64,000 bases of DNA from an uncultured Eubacteriales bacterium (GCA_902764875.1 CACWXP010000012.1:1-64000), one strand, 5' to 3'. Shown: positions 6,339-14,735, counted from the stretch's first letter. A program made the numbers and translations. Notes: a model not told the origin generated them from the letters alone.

Positions 6339-7349
6339 TCACTTTCGGGTTGGGCGGAGGTTGAGGAGCTTCAGCATGACGGCTTCCAGGGCTCCTTCCT
6401 GGTTGAGGCGGCCGGATTTGATGCCGTACTCGGTATCGAAGCAGATATTGACGGCGTTTTTGATCTGGCCGTTGGACCAGCCGGCGGCCTGGCGGACATA
6501 CTGATCCACGGCGAAGGGCGGGACGCCCAGGGCGGAGCGGATCTCCGCGGAGGAACGCTTTTCATACTGCATGATCTTGATATGCTGGAGAAGGCGGAAC
6601 TGGCGGAGGAGCATGGAGAGCATATACATGCGGTCGGCGCCGGCGAGGAGCTGATTGCGCATAAGGAGGAAGGCGCGGCTGCTCTGGCCGGAAACCACGG
6701 CGTCCACCATCTGGAAGACGGTACACTCCGTCGACGGGGTGGCGACAGCGCGGACGGAATCCGGATGGATGACGGGGGATTCGCCGGCATGGGCGGCGAC
6801 CTTGGCGATCTCCGTGAGGAGAAGGCCGGTATCGCTGCCGGAGGTGAAGATGAGGAAATCGGCGGTACGCTCGTCGCACTCCTTGCCGAGATCGCGGAAG
6901 GCGGAAGTGACGAAGGTGGTGAGCTCCCGATCGCGCAGGGGGGAGAAAACCACGACGCCGTTCAGCTTCTTGATGACGGTATAAAGTTTTTTTCTGCCGT
7001 CCGGCTTCTGGGTGCAGAAGAAGAGGAGCACCGCGGAGGGCGGAACGGAGGGGAGATACTCCGCGAGGCGGTCGTCCGCCTCGGCGCGGCCGATGAGGGC
7101 CGGATGATTGCGGACGACGACGAGCCGGCGATCGGCCATGAAAGGCAGGGTTTCCGCCGCGGCGATGATCTGGTCCGTTTCCGGAGCATCGAGAAGCGTG
7201 CGGTTCAGTTCCTGCAGGCCTTCCGGGAGAAGTTTTTTCTGCAGGGCATCGAGGGCGGACTGCTTCATATGCTCCTCTTCACCCTCGAAGAGCAGCACGG
7301 AGGGAATCTTCCCCTGGGAAAGGAGACGGTCAAAATCCTTGCGATCCAT
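6339..7349 (-). CDS. holA: DNA polymerase III subunit delta
   Basis: A 336-residue HolA, the clamp-loader subunit that opens the sliding clamp. The N-terminal part has the family pattern IPSVLLFEGEEEHMKQSALDAL and an AAA+-like fold without a functional Walker A (LPFMADRRLVVVRN). The C-terminal helical domain (MLSMLLRQFRLLQHIKIM) is the collar. It starts 2 nt after the comEC stop, the usual Firmicutes comEC-holA order; rpsT, which often follows, is absent here. It is the last gene of the long minus-strand cluster. Confidence 0.92.
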   Translation of the reverse strand: MDRKDFDRLLSQGKIPSVLLFEGEEEHMKQSALDALQKKLLPEGLQELNRTLLDAPETDQIIAAAETLPFMADRRLVVVRNHPALIGRAEADDRLAEYLPSVPPSAVLLFFCTQKPDGRKKLYTVIKKLNGVVVFSPLRDRELTTFVTSAFRDLGKECDERTADFLIFTSGSDTGLLLTEIAKVAAHAGESPVIHPDSVRAVATPSTECTVFQMVDAVVSGQSSRAFLLMRNQLLAGADRMYMLSMLLRQFRLLQHIKIMQYEKRSSAEIRSALGVPPFAVDQYVRQAAGWSNGQIKNAVNICFDTEYGIKSGRLNQEGALEAVMLKLLNLRPTRK

Positions 7350-7351
7350 AA

Positions 7352-9649
7352 TCAGCGACCTCCGGGATCAGAATGAGAGAGGAAGGGGGTTACGGTGAAG
7401 AAGTTGTCTTCGAAGCGGACGGTGAGCGCACCGCCTTTCGCGGTGGACCAGACGGGGATTTCCCCGACCCGGGCGGAGAAGCTTTCGGCCCGGGAGACTT
7501 TATCGCAGGGCAGGAGAATGGCCCGGGGATTCACGGCGGCGAGGAACTGCGGCGAGGTGGACGAGGCGGAACCGTGGTGGGCGGCCTTGAGAAGATCCGC
7601 CGGGTGGGCGGCGTAAGACTCATAGGCGCCGGTGATATCGGCGGCCTGGAGAAACGCCGTGCCCCGCAGGGAGAAAAGGGAAACGAGGGAATAGTCATTG
7701 GCGTTGCCGCCGGGGCGGGTTTTCTCTCTTTCCGGCCAGAGAACGGTCAGCGACCCGGAGGGCAGGGAAAGAGTATCGCCCCGGGCAAGATACCGGATCT
7801 CGGTGCCGGAGGCACGAAGCTGATCCAGAAGCGCGAGGATATCCTCATCGACCTGCATGTTTTCCGCACCGGAGGGGAGATACAGGGTGCGGACCGGGAT
7901 TTCATCATCGAGGAGAGACTGAAGGCCGCCGGCATGATCCGTATGCAGGTGGGTGAGGACCACAGCGGTTGGGGCGAGCCGGTTGCGGCGGAGAAAACCG
8001 CTGACCACGCCGTCGTTTTCCCCGGCATCCACGACGACAACATCATCCTGATCCCAGAGGACGGCGGCATCGGCGTTTCCGACGCCGAACTGGATATACT
8101 CCGTTTCCCGATGCGGCGGGGGGATCAGCGAAACGCAGACAACCGCCAGGCCGGAGAGGAGACAGAGGATCCGAACCCAAGGCTTCGAGCGGAACAGGCG
8201 GCAGAGCGCAACAAAAACGGCCAGCATGCCCAGGACCGTGACCCAGGTGGAAGCGTGGGTCCAGAGGGTGATGCCCGGGAGGGCGGACAGGGCGCGGACG
8301 CCGGAGACCAGCCAGGACGTGAGCACCCGGGCCGCGGCGGCCGGAAGACCGCACAGGAAGGGAACGGGCAGCAGAAGGAGCACAATCCAATCCAGGGAAA
8401 GGAGGACGGTTACAAAAAACGAAACAGGGAGATTCACCAGGAGCGACAGGAGGGGCAGCTTCTGATAGTAATACAGGACGGGCACGAGGACGCCCAGCTC
8501 GGCACCGAGGACAAAGGACACGGAGCTCCAGAGGCGGGACAGGATCCTTCGGCGCCAGTTCCAGCGAAAGGGATTCAGCGAATCCAGATACGGGGAGATG
8601 AGCGTGATGCCCAGGAGGGCGGCGAACGTCAGCTGGAAGGAGATACCGGTGAGCTGGACCGGGGACCAGAGGAGCAGCAGGATCGCGGAGGCACAGAGCA
8701 GATGCAGGCCGCTGCGGGGGCGGTTCAGAATTTTGCCGCCGAGCGCCAGCAGGAGCAGCAGGGAAGCCCGGACCACCGGCGGATTGAAGCCGCAGAGGGC
8801 ACAATAAGCCAGGAGGACGACGGCATAGAGCACGAGACGCACGGATTGGCGCAGCTTCAGCAAACGGAATAGGGCGGCGAGGAGCATGACGAGGATGCCG
8901 GTATGGAACCCGGAGACGGACAGCACATGGGCGATGCCCAGCTTTGAGAAGGCGGCCCGGTCCTCGGAAGGAATGAGGGAGCGGGTTCCCAGGAGGAGGG
9001 CAGAGGTATAGCCGCCGGCTTCGTCGCCCATTTCCCGGACAAGGGCGGCGCTGAGCCGGGCACGCCAGGAGGCGGTGACACCGGCGAAGGAAAACACGGA
9101 AGGGGCGGAGAAGGAGAGATCCTCATCGCCGTACAAACCGACGGTGATGCCCCGGCGGAGGAGCTCCTCGCGGAAATCATAACCATCCGGATTGGAAGCG
9201 CCTTCGGGATGATACAGGGAGCCGCGGAAAGAAACCTCGCGGCCCGGGGCAAAGGCTTCGGGCAGCTCTTCTTCATCGGTATAGAACGTCCAGTAAGCGC
9301 CGGAAGACAGGGGGCGGCCGTTCAGGGAGACCTCGGAAAGGGTCGTTTGCACCCTGCCGTAACTGCCGCGGCGGATTTCGGAAGAGATAATGCCGCGGAC
9401 TTCATATTCCCCTTCGGCGGGGAGGGAGGGATGCCAGGCCATCTGGCCCGCGGCGGCACCAAGGGCGAAAAACAGCGCCAGACAGGCAACAAAACGCAGC
9501 CTGTCCCGCAGGAGAAAAACAGCGGCAACGGCCGGCAGGCAGGCAAGCCACGGGAGAAGCGGGGAGGAGATTCCCCGACCCAGAAGGATGCCGGCCATGA
9601 GCAACAGGCAGGCCGGGGGCAGGAACCAGGCCCACCGGCGGGCGGTCAT
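7352..9649 (-). CDS. comEC: DNA internalization competence protein ComEC/Rec2
   Basis: A 765-residue membrane protein. An N-terminal membrane region and DUF4131-like OB domain (residues ~1-160) lead into the competence domain with multiple helices (LLGTRSLIPSEDRAAFSKLGIAHVLSVSGFHTG). A C-terminal metallo-beta-lactamase domain has VVLTHLHTDHAGG. ComEC forms the channel that brings single-stranded DNA into the cell during transformation, and the C-terminal domain may degrade the non-transported strand. The upstream MBL gene overlaps its start by 4 nt (ATGA) and holA follows after 2 nt, so expression is coupled. No comEA or pilus genes are in view. Confidence 0.92.
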   Translation of the reverse strand: MTARRWAWFLPPACLLLMAGILLGRGISSPLLPWLACLPAVAAVFLLRDRLRFVACLALFFALGAAAGQMAWHPSLPAEGEYEVRGIISSEIRRGSYGRVQTTLSEVSLNGRPLSSGAYWTFYTDEEELPEAFAPGREVSFRGSLYHPEGASNPDGYDFREELLRRGITVGLYGDEDLSFSAPSVFSFAGVTASWRARLSAALVREMGDEAGGYTSALLLGTRSLIPSEDRAAFSKLGIAHVLSVSGFHTGILVMLLAALFRLLKLRQSVRLVLYAVVLLAYCALCGFNPPVVRASLLLLLALGGKILNRPRSGLHLLCASAILLLLWSPVQLTGISFQLTFAALLGITLISPYLDSLNPFRWNWRRRILSRLWSSVSFVLGAELGVLVPVLYYYQKLPLLSLLVNLPVSFFVTVLLSLDWIVLLLLPVPFLCGLPAAAARVLTSWLVSGVRALSALPGITLWTHASTWVTVLGMLAVFVALCRLFRSKPWVRILCLLSGLAVVCVSLIPPPHRETEYIQFGVGNADAAVLWDQDDVVVVDAGENDGVVSGFLRRNRLAPTAVVLTHLHTDHAGGLQSLLDDEIPVRTLYLPSGAENMQVDEDILALLDQLRASGTEIRYLARGDTLSLPSGSLTVLWPEREKTRPGGNANDYSLVSLFSLRGTAFLQAADITGAYESYAAHPADLLKAAHHGSASSTSPQFLAAVNPRAILLPCDKVSRAESFSARVGEIPVWSTAKGGALTVRFEDNFFTVTPFLSHSDPGGR

Positions 9650-10362
9650 ACGGAAAGAACCGCGCCGGGAGACGCCAGGGTAACGGAAGGATGAACGGCC
9701 TGGGCCTGCCGCAGGAGCTGGCGCGGGGCGTAGGAGGGGTTCAGATGGGTGAGAACCAGTTTTTCCGCCCCGGCATCGCAGGCCAGCTGCGCCGCAAGGG
9801 GGGCGGAGAGATGGGGCCTGGCCTCTGTCCAGGCCTCCGCGGGGAAGAGGGCGTCCGCCAGGAGCAGGGAGCAGCCCTGATAGAAATCTTTCAGGGAAGG
9901 AAGGGTATTGGTATCGCCGGTGAAGCCGAAAACGCGGTCCTCCGACTCAATACGATAGCCGACGGTCGGCACCGGATGGCGTGCTTCGCCGACGCGAACG
10001 GCGCAGGAACCTATGGTGAAGGCGTCGCCGGGGGCGACATCCGTGAGTTCAAAAAAAGGGGATTCGGCGATGATTTTGCGCAGGGGGGATGCTTCGTCCA
10101 CGGGAGCATAGACGCGCAGGGTTTCATTCAGCTGCTGCAGGAGATAGGAAAGGACGAGCAGATCCGCGGTGTGATCATAATGCCAATGGGAGAGCAAAAT
10201 GGCCGAAAGGGATTGCGGGGGCAGCTTCGCCGTGAGGCGGGCGAGGATGCCGCTGCCGAAATCCAGCTGGAGGAGGGTGTCTACGGCTTCCAGAAGATAG
10301 CCGGAGGTTGCACCGTTGGATTCGGGATAAGGGCCGTTGATGCCGAGAATGTGCAGTTTCAT
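9646..10362 (-). CDS. MBL-fold metallo-hydrolase (RNase Z-like)
   Basis: A 238-residue stand-alone metallo-beta-lactamase-fold protein. The zinc motif is SHWHYDHTAD (His59, His61, Asp63, His64). Further ligands are likely in EARHPVPTVGYRIE, FTGDTNT and VLTHLNPSY. The layout resembles the RNase Z / arylsulfatase-like branch, but the exosite of true RNase Z is not evident. The substrate is unknown. It overlaps comEC by 4 nt and follows a barstar-like gene. RNA-processing or cyclic-nucleotide phosphodiesterase roles are possible. Confidence 0.8.
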   Translation of the reverse strand: MKLHILGINGPYPESNGATSGYLLEAVDTLLQLDFGSGILARLTAKLPPQSLSAILLSHWHYDHTADLLVLSYLLQQLNETLRVYAPVDEASPLRKIIAESPFFELTDVAPGDAFTIGSCAVRVGEARHPVPTVGYRIESEDRVFGFTGDTNTLPSLKDFYQGCSLLLADALFPAEAWTEARPHLSAPLAAQLACDAGAEKLVLTHLNPSYAPRQLLRQAQAVHPSVTLASPGAVLSV

Positions 10363-10374
10363 AGGGGCCTCCTT

Positions 10375-10626
10375 TCAGAAGAGTTGCGTCACCTTTCCGC
10401 CGAGGTCTTCGACGACGGCGCAGACGGTGTCCAGGGCGCGGGCGACTTCGCCTTCACCGGGAGATGCGAGCCAGAGATTGACCGGTTCGCGGCGCTCAGA
10501 CAGGCAATCGTGGAGCGCGTCGGCGTTCATGCCGTACCAGTCCGGAAGGCTGAGCATGGCTTTCAGGGCAGCGTGGAGCGCGCGGGGAGTGGGATAGCGG
10601 GACGGATCCAGGTACAGGGTTTGCAT
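10375..10626 (-). CDS. Barstar family protein
   Basis: An 83-residue protein with the barstar fold signature: a short N-terminal strand, then LHAALKAMLSLPDWYGMNADALHDCLSE, the helix that blocks ribonucleases in true barstar. Bacterial barstar inhibits the extracellular RNase barnase. No barnase-like gene is nearby, so this may be a stand-alone YhcO-like member. It has its own GAGGTG site and lies 12 nt before the MBL gene. A heptanucleotide repeat separates it from the upstream membrane-protein gene. Confidence 0.85.
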   Translation of the reverse strand: MQTLYLDPSRYPTPRALHAALKAMLSLPDWYGMNADALHDCLSERREPVNLWLASPGEGEVARALDTVCAVVEDLGGKVTQLF

Positions 10627-10641
10627 AGCGGCACCTCATGG

Positions 10642-10676
10642 AGTGGATAGTGAATAGTGAGGAGTTGATAGTGGGG
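10642..10676. repeat. Heptanucleotide tandem repeat, AGTGGAT family (5 units)
   Basis: Five consecutive 7-bp units: AGTGGAT, AGTGAAT, AGTGAGG, AGTTGAT, AGTGGGG. The array fills the gap between the barstar gene and the stop codon of the membrane-protein gene at 10677. Related arrays are at 12324-12393 and 26088-26122. Confidence 0.85.
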
Positions 10677-11069
10677 TCAGATTCCGCGGCCGGTTCTGAT
10701 CGAGAAGGCCAGGAGGTAGGCCGCGAAGGCTCCTTCGATCGCCACGATCCAGGAACCCGAGGAGCCGGGCTGGACCGCCAGGAGGCGGAGAACCGGAATT
10801 TGCAGGCTCGGGCTGACGGAGGCCAGATACTGATAGAGCAAAATGAGGAGGATGACGGCGGCGGGCACCCAGAGCAGCCAGGCAAAGGGTTCCCGGAGGC
10901 GCGTTGCGCCGGCCAGGGGCAGGAGGAGGCTGAGGAGTGTGCCCAGGAGGAGGCCTATCAGCAGGCCGCCGAAAAACCAGTTCAGAGAGAACAGCAGGGG
11001 CAGCAGAAGGCACAGCAGCAAGAGCATGCCAAGAGGGACGAGAATGACGGTCAGTTTTCGGAGGAACAT
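10677..11069 (-). CDS. Small integral membrane protein, unknown function
   Basis: 130 residues with about four predicted membrane helices: an N-terminal Leu-rich pair separated by a short NWFFGG turn, WLLWVPAAVILLILLYQYL, and a C-terminal VAIEGAFAAYLLAFSI. I recognise no family. Its start lies 19 nt inside the end of trmD, so it is probably translationally coupled. Its stop directly abuts a heptanucleotide repeat. Confidence 0.65.
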   Translation of the reverse strand: MFLRKLTVILVPLGMLLLLCLLLPLLFSLNWFFGGLLIGLLLGTLLSLLLPLAGATRLREPFAWLLWVPAAVILLILLYQYLASVSPSLQIPVLRLLAVQPGSSGSWIVAIEGAFAAYLLAFSIRTGRGI

Positions 11070-11794
11070 TCGTTTTCCAGCTCCTTTAGGATTTTCAGAT
11101 CGGCGGGGGACAGATCCGCGGTTTCCAGCAGATCGGGCCGGAAACGCAGGGTGGCGCGGAGACTTTCGCGGCGGCGCCAGGCGGCGATTTTCGCGTGGTC
11201 TCCGTTCAGGAGGACCTCCGGAACGGAGCGGCCGTTCAGATCCCGGGGACGGGTATACTGGGGATATTCCAGGAGGCCGTCGGAGAAAGATTCCTCCTCC
11301 GGGCTCTCGCTGCTGCCGAGGACACCGGGAATGAAGCGGGCGACGCAGTCCGTGAGGACCATGGCGGCCAGCTCGCCGCCGGTGAGGATATAATCGCCGA
11401 TGCTGATTTCCTCATCAATACAGGCGTCCAGGGCCCTCTGGTCCACGCCTTCGTAATGGCCGCAGAGGAGGATGAGGGACGGCTCCCGGGCCAGCTCCCG
11501 GGCGAGCTGTGTGGTGAGCTTTTTTCCCCGGGGGCCGAGATAGATCCGGCGGGCATTCGGCAGGGACGCGGAGACGGCCGCCATGGCATCCATGATGGGC
11601 TGGGCCGTCATGACCATGCCCGCGCCGCCGCCGAAGGGATAGTCATCGGTGTTTTTATGCCTGGCGGCGGAAAAGGGGCGGATATCCGTGAGGCGGATGT
11701 CCAGAAGGCCCTGCTCCCGGGCACGGCCGAGGATACTGGCGGCGAAGACGCTTTCGAACATCTCCGGAAAGACGGTGAGGATATCAACGGTCAT
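11051..11794 (-). CDS. trmD: tRNA (guanine37-N1)-methyltransferase
   Basis: A 247-residue SPOUT methyltransferase that makes m1G37 in tRNA and so prevents frameshifting. Visible are MTVDILTVFPEMFESVF at the start, FGGGAGMVM, the knot-forming segment LCGHYEGVDQRALD, and DYILTGGELAAMVL. ATG at 11794 is chosen: GGGAGG is 9 nt upstream inside the end of rimM, and the longer frame to 11947 is an out-of-frame reading of rimM. It overlaps rimM by 11 nt. Confidence 0.95.
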   Translation of the reverse strand: MTVDILTVFPEMFESVFAASILGRAREQGLLDIRLTDIRPFSAARHKNTDDYPFGGGAGMVMTAQPIMDAMAAVSASLPNARRIYLGPRGKKLTTQLARELAREPSLILLCGHYEGVDQRALDACIDEEISIGDYILTGGELAAMVLTDCVARFIPGVLGSSESPEEESFSDGLLEYPQYTRPRDLNGRSVPEVLLNGDHAKIAAWRRRESLRATLRFRPDLLETADLSPADLKILKELENECSSEN

Positions 11795-12305
11795 AGACGG
11801 CGACCTCCCGGAGCTTTTCGGCGACGACAAGAATCCGGCGGGCAGCGGCATCCACCTGCGGGAAGACCGCGAGGAGGGCCGGGGCCATGAGGGTGCCGGA
11901 GGCGGTTTTGAACACCCAGGTATCCACGCTGCCGTGCTGGAGGACATCGGTGAGGGTGCCTACGGCGTTGCCTTCCTCATCGACGGCTTCGCAGCCGATG
12001 AGATCGGCGATATAGACGGCGCCGTCCTCCGCCGGGGCGGCGTGGGCCCGGTCGATATAGAGATCCCGGCCGCGGAAGGCTTCGGCGTCATCGGCGGACT
12101 TGCTGTCCGCCAGACAGGCATAGACGAAGCCTTCGTGGATCCGGGTGACTTTCAAAGAAACGGGGGTGTAGGCACCTTTGTCTTCCAGGTAGAGATTTTT
12201 CCAGGAGGAGAACATTTCCACCCGGGCAGCGTAGGGCTTGATTTTGACCTCACCGCGGATGCCCTGGGGCTTGAGGACGGTGCCGATCATGAGATAGGAT
12301 TGCAT
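11784..12305 (-). CDS. rimM: Ribosome maturation factor RimM
   Basis: 173 residues that help 30S head maturation around S19. The N-terminal RimM domain (MIGTVLKPQGIRGEVKIKPY) is followed by the PRC-barrel domain (DLIGCEAVDEEGNAVGTLTDVLQ and ALLAVFPQVDAAARRILV). The start is ATG at 12305, with AAAGGAG upstream. The longer reading from 12476 would translate the heptanucleotide repeat as LSTIHYPL-like residues and is not real. It is coupled to trmD by an 11-nt overlap. Confidence 0.95.
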   Translation of the reverse strand: MQSYLMIGTVLKPQGIRGEVKIKPYAARVEMFSSWKNLYLEDKGAYTPVSLKVTRIHEGFVYACLADSKSADDAEAFRGRDLYIDRAHAAPAEDGAVYIADLIGCEAVDEEGNAVGTLTDVLQHGSVDTWVFKTASGTLMAPALLAVFPQVDAAARRILVVAEKLREVAVYDR

Positions 12306-12323
12306 TTGAGGCTCCTTTGGATG

Positions 12324-12393
12324 AGTGGATAGTGGGTAGTGGATAGTGGGTAGTGGATAGTGGATAGTGGATAGTGAATAGTGGGTAGTGGAT
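12324..12393. repeat. Heptanucleotide tandem repeat, AGTGGAT family (10 units)
   Basis: Ten uninterrupted 7-bp units, mostly AGTGGAT or AGTGGGT with one AGTGAAT. It lies 18 nt upstream of the rimM start within the operon, so the repeat is transcribed into the rimM leader. This is the longest and purest array of the family in the window. Confidence 0.9.
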
Positions 12394-12420
12394 AGACGGC
12401 AGGGTTTGGGGGATAACGAA

Positions 12421-12454
12421 GGCGCGGGATCCTTTCTGCTTCGGATCCCGCGCC
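12421..12454 (-). other. Perfect 12-bp hairpin between khpA and rimM
   Basis: GGCGCGGGATCC (12421-12432) pairs with GGATCCCGCGCC (12443-12454) around a 10-nt loop, starting 5 nt after the khpA stop on the minus strand. No T-run follows directly. It may partly terminate transcription, stabilise the upstream mRNA or mark a processing site. Confidence 0.7.
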
Positions 12455-12459
12455 TGAGA

Positions 12460-12687
12460 TTACTGGATTTCGACAAAAACAGGCTTGCTGTTTTTTGCCG
12501 TAGCCGCCTTGACCACGGCGCGGATCGCCTTGGCTATACGGCCCTGCTTTCCGATGACCTTACCCATATCCTCTTCCGCCACGTGGAGCTCGAGGATGAT
12601 GGCCTCGGGGCCTTCGGTCTCAGTGACGCTGACCTGATCGGGATGCTCCACCAGTGACTGCGCCACGAAGGTAAGAAGTTCTTGCAT
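12460..12687 (-). CDS. khpA: KH-domain RNA-binding protein KhpA
   Basis: A 75-residue single KH domain protein (YlqC family). The GXXG loop is within DMGKVIGKQGRIAKAIRAVVKAA. KhpA pairs with KhpB/Jag to bind many RNAs and influences cell division and elongation in Firmicutes. It lies between rpsP and rimM, the standard Firmicutes position. Confidence 0.93.
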   Translation of the reverse strand: MQELLTFVAQSLVEHPDQVSVTETEGPEAIILELHVAEEDMGKVIGKQGRIAKAIRAVVKAATAKNSKPVFVEIQ

Positions 12688-12711
12688 GGGTACATCCTTT
12701 CTCGGCGTCCG

Positions 12712-12963
12712 TTATTTCTCTTCGATGGCACCGGACTTCTTCAGCAGAATGCGGACGGTGTCGGTGGGCTGGGCGCCAACGCCGAGCCAGTACTTCGCGC
12801 GGTCATTGTCGACCTTGATTTCGGCGGGCTTGGTCATGGGATCATAGTAACCGATCTCCTCGATGAAGCGGCCGTCGCGGGGGCTGCGGATATCGGCAAC
12901 CACAACACGATAGAAAGGCTTTTTCTTCATACCCATTCTCTTCAGACGAATTTTGACAGACAT
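12712..12963 (-). CDS. rpsP: 30S ribosomal protein S16
   Basis: 83 residues, typical length. The S16 signature is at the start ([40 protein letters not shown]), and the C-terminal [20 protein letters not shown] is normal. It sits between ffh and khpA in the SRP/ribosome operon. Confidence 0.97.
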   Translation of the reverse strand: MSVKIRLKRMGMKKKPFYRVVVADIRSPRDGRFIEEIGYYDPMTKPAEIKVDNDRAKYWLGVGAQPTDTVRILLKKSGAIEEK

Positions 12964-13051
12964 TTCGGGAATCCTCCTTAAAATAATTAGAATGAATCAT
13001 CTATGGAAAACATATACCTGTCAGTGTATATGAGTCCAACAAAAGGGGCGT

Positions 13052-14386
13052 TTACATTCCGGGCATACCGCCGGGGAAACGCATGCGCATACGTTTTTTG
13101 CCCTTGCCACTCATCATCTGCTTCATCATCTGCTGCGCCTGCTCGAATTGGCGGATGAGGGTGTTGACATCCTGGACGGTGGTTCCGGAGCCGGCGGCGA
13201 TGCGCTTGCGGCGGGAGGCGTTCAGAATGGAGGGATCGCGACGCTCCTTCGGCGTCATGGAGCGGATGATGGCTTCGGGCTTCTTCATGGCGTTGTCGTC
13301 CACTTCGATGTCCTTGCCGCTCATGCCGGGGAGCATGTTGATCATGCTGCGGAGGCCGCCCATTTTCTTCATGCTCTGCATCTGTTCGAGGAAATCCTCG
13401 AGGGTGAGCTTGTTGGAGACGCCTTTGCGGGCGAACTTTTCGGCATCGTGCTCATCGAAGGCTTCGGAAGCCTGCTCGATGAGGGTGAGGACATCGCCCA
13501 TGCCGAGGATGCGGGAGGCCATCCGGTCCGGATGGAAGGGCTCGATATCCGTGAGCTTTTCACCGGTGCCGCTGAACTTGATGGGCTTGCCGGTGACGGC
13601 CTTGATGGAGAGGGCCGCGCCGCCGCGGGTGTCGCCGTCGAGCTTGGTGAGGATGACGCCGGTGATATCCAGCTTTTCATCGAAGGTTTTGGCGACGTTG
13701 ACCGCGTCCTGACCGGTCATGGCGTCGACGGTCAGCAGAATCTCGGTAGGCTTGACGGCGGCCTTGATGCGGGCCAGCTCGTCCATGAGCGCCTCGTCGA
13801 TATGCAGACGGCCGGCGGTATCGATAATCAGGACATCGCGCTGATAATACCGGGCGTAGTCGATGGCTTCCTTCGCCGTTTTCACGGGATCCTGCGTTCC
13901 CTTTTCGAAGACGGGCACGTTGACCTGCTGACCGACGACCTGCAGCTGCTTGATGGCGGCGGGGCGGTAGATATCGCAGGCGGCGAGCATGGGCTTTTTG
14001 CCCTGCTTGGTGAGATAGCCGGCGAGCTTGGCGCACATGGTGGTTTTGCCGGCGCCCTGGAGGCCGCAGAGCATAAAGATCGTCGGCACGGAAGGGGACC
14101 AGTTGAGCCGGGCGTTGGTGCTGCCCATGAGGTCGGTCATTTCTTCGTTGACGATTTTGATGACCTGCTGGGCAGGGGAGAGGGAGGACAGGACATCCTG
14201 CCCGACACAGCGCTCGGTGACCTTTTTAATGAAGTCCTTGGCGACGGCGTAGTTTACGTCGGCCTCGAGAAGGGCCATGCGCACCTCGCGCATACCTTCC
14301 TTGACGGTCTGCTCGTTCAGCCGGCCGCGGCCGGTCATCTTTTTCAGAGCGCCCTGCAGTTTTTCACTTAAGCCTTCAAAGGCCAT
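13052..14386 (-). CDS. ffh: Signal recognition particle protein Ffh (SRP54)
   Basis: A 444-residue GTPase that binds signal peptides as they leave the ribosome. The N domain is followed by the G domain with GLQGAGKTTMCAKLAGYL (P-loop), DTAGRLHIDE and LTKLDGDTRGGAALS. The C-terminal M domain is Met-rich (QMMKQMMSGKGKKRMRM) and binds 4.5S RNA and signal sequences. The start overlaps ylxM by 11 nt. The C-terminus ends FPGGMPGM, as in many Firmicutes. Confidence 0.97.
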   Translation of the reverse strand: MAFEGLSEKLQGALKKMTGRGRLNEQTVKEGMREVRMALLEADVNYAVAKDFIKKVTERCVGQDVLSSLSPAQQVIKIVNEEMTDLMGSTNARLNWSPSVPTIFMLCGLQGAGKTTMCAKLAGYLTKQGKKPMLAACDIYRPAAIKQLQVVGQQVNVPVFEKGTQDPVKTAKEAIDYARYYQRDVLIIDTAGRLHIDEALMDELARIKAAVKPTEILLTVDAMTGQDAVNVAKTFDEKLDITGVILTKLDGDTRGGAALSIKAVTGKPIKFSGTGEKLTDIEPFHPDRMASRILGMGDVLTLIEQASEAFDEHDAEKFARKGVSNKLTLEDFLEQMQSMKKMGGLRSMINMLPGMSGKDIEVDDNAMKKPEAIIRSMTPKERRDPSILNASRRKRIAAGSGTTVQDVNTLIRQFEQAQQMMKQMMSGKGKKRMRMRFPGGMPGM

Positions 14387-14735
14387 TGCTTTCCTCCTGA
14401 TCCAGGGCGAGCAGGGATTCCAAAACCTGCTGTGCCCGGGGATAATCCTGATTCTTCAGCGCGGTGAGCGCTTCCTGGAGGCCGGACTCCATCTGGCGGA
14501 AACGGCCGGCCACCCCGAGGGTGGCCTCCAGCTCGTTGAGCCGGAAGGCGGCACGGGAGATCGTTTCGTGCACGGCCTGGCGCGAGATGCCGACATCGGC
14601 GGCAATTTCGCCCAGGGACAGATCCTCCTCACAATGAAGGGAGAGGACGCGGCGCTGCTTCTCCGTCAGCAGACCGCCGTAGAAAGCGGAAAGGAAGGCG
14701 AGATCCACCTTTTTCCGCAGATCTTCCTGCGCCAA
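14376..14735 (-). CDS. ylxM: YlxM family putative helix-turn-helix protein
   Basis: A 119-residue UPF0122/YlxM protein, found upstream of ffh in Firmicutes and able to stimulate SRP GTPase activity in some streptococci. The sigma-70 region 4-like HTH reads LTEKQRRVLSLHCEEDLSLGEIAADVGISRQAVHETI. It starts at TTG (14735), with AGGAGG 8 nt upstream. It is the first gene of the long minus-strand cluster, with a consensus promoter at 14777-14804. Confidence 0.92.
   Translation of the reverse strand: MAQEDLRKKVDLAFLSAFYGGLLTEKQRRVLSLHCEEDLSLGEIAADVGISRQAVHETISRAAFRLNELEATLGVAGRFRQMESGLQEALTALKNQDYPRAQQVLESLLALDQEESNGL

Noticed and set aside
7373-8872. 499-codon plus-strand frame
   Set aside because: Antisense to comEC, Gly/Glu/Arg-rich with no recognisable domain.
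12306-12476. Long N-terminal extension of RimM with LSTIHYPL-type repeats
   Set aside because: It is the conceptual translation of the heptanucleotide array; the true start is ATG 12305 with a good ribosome binding site.
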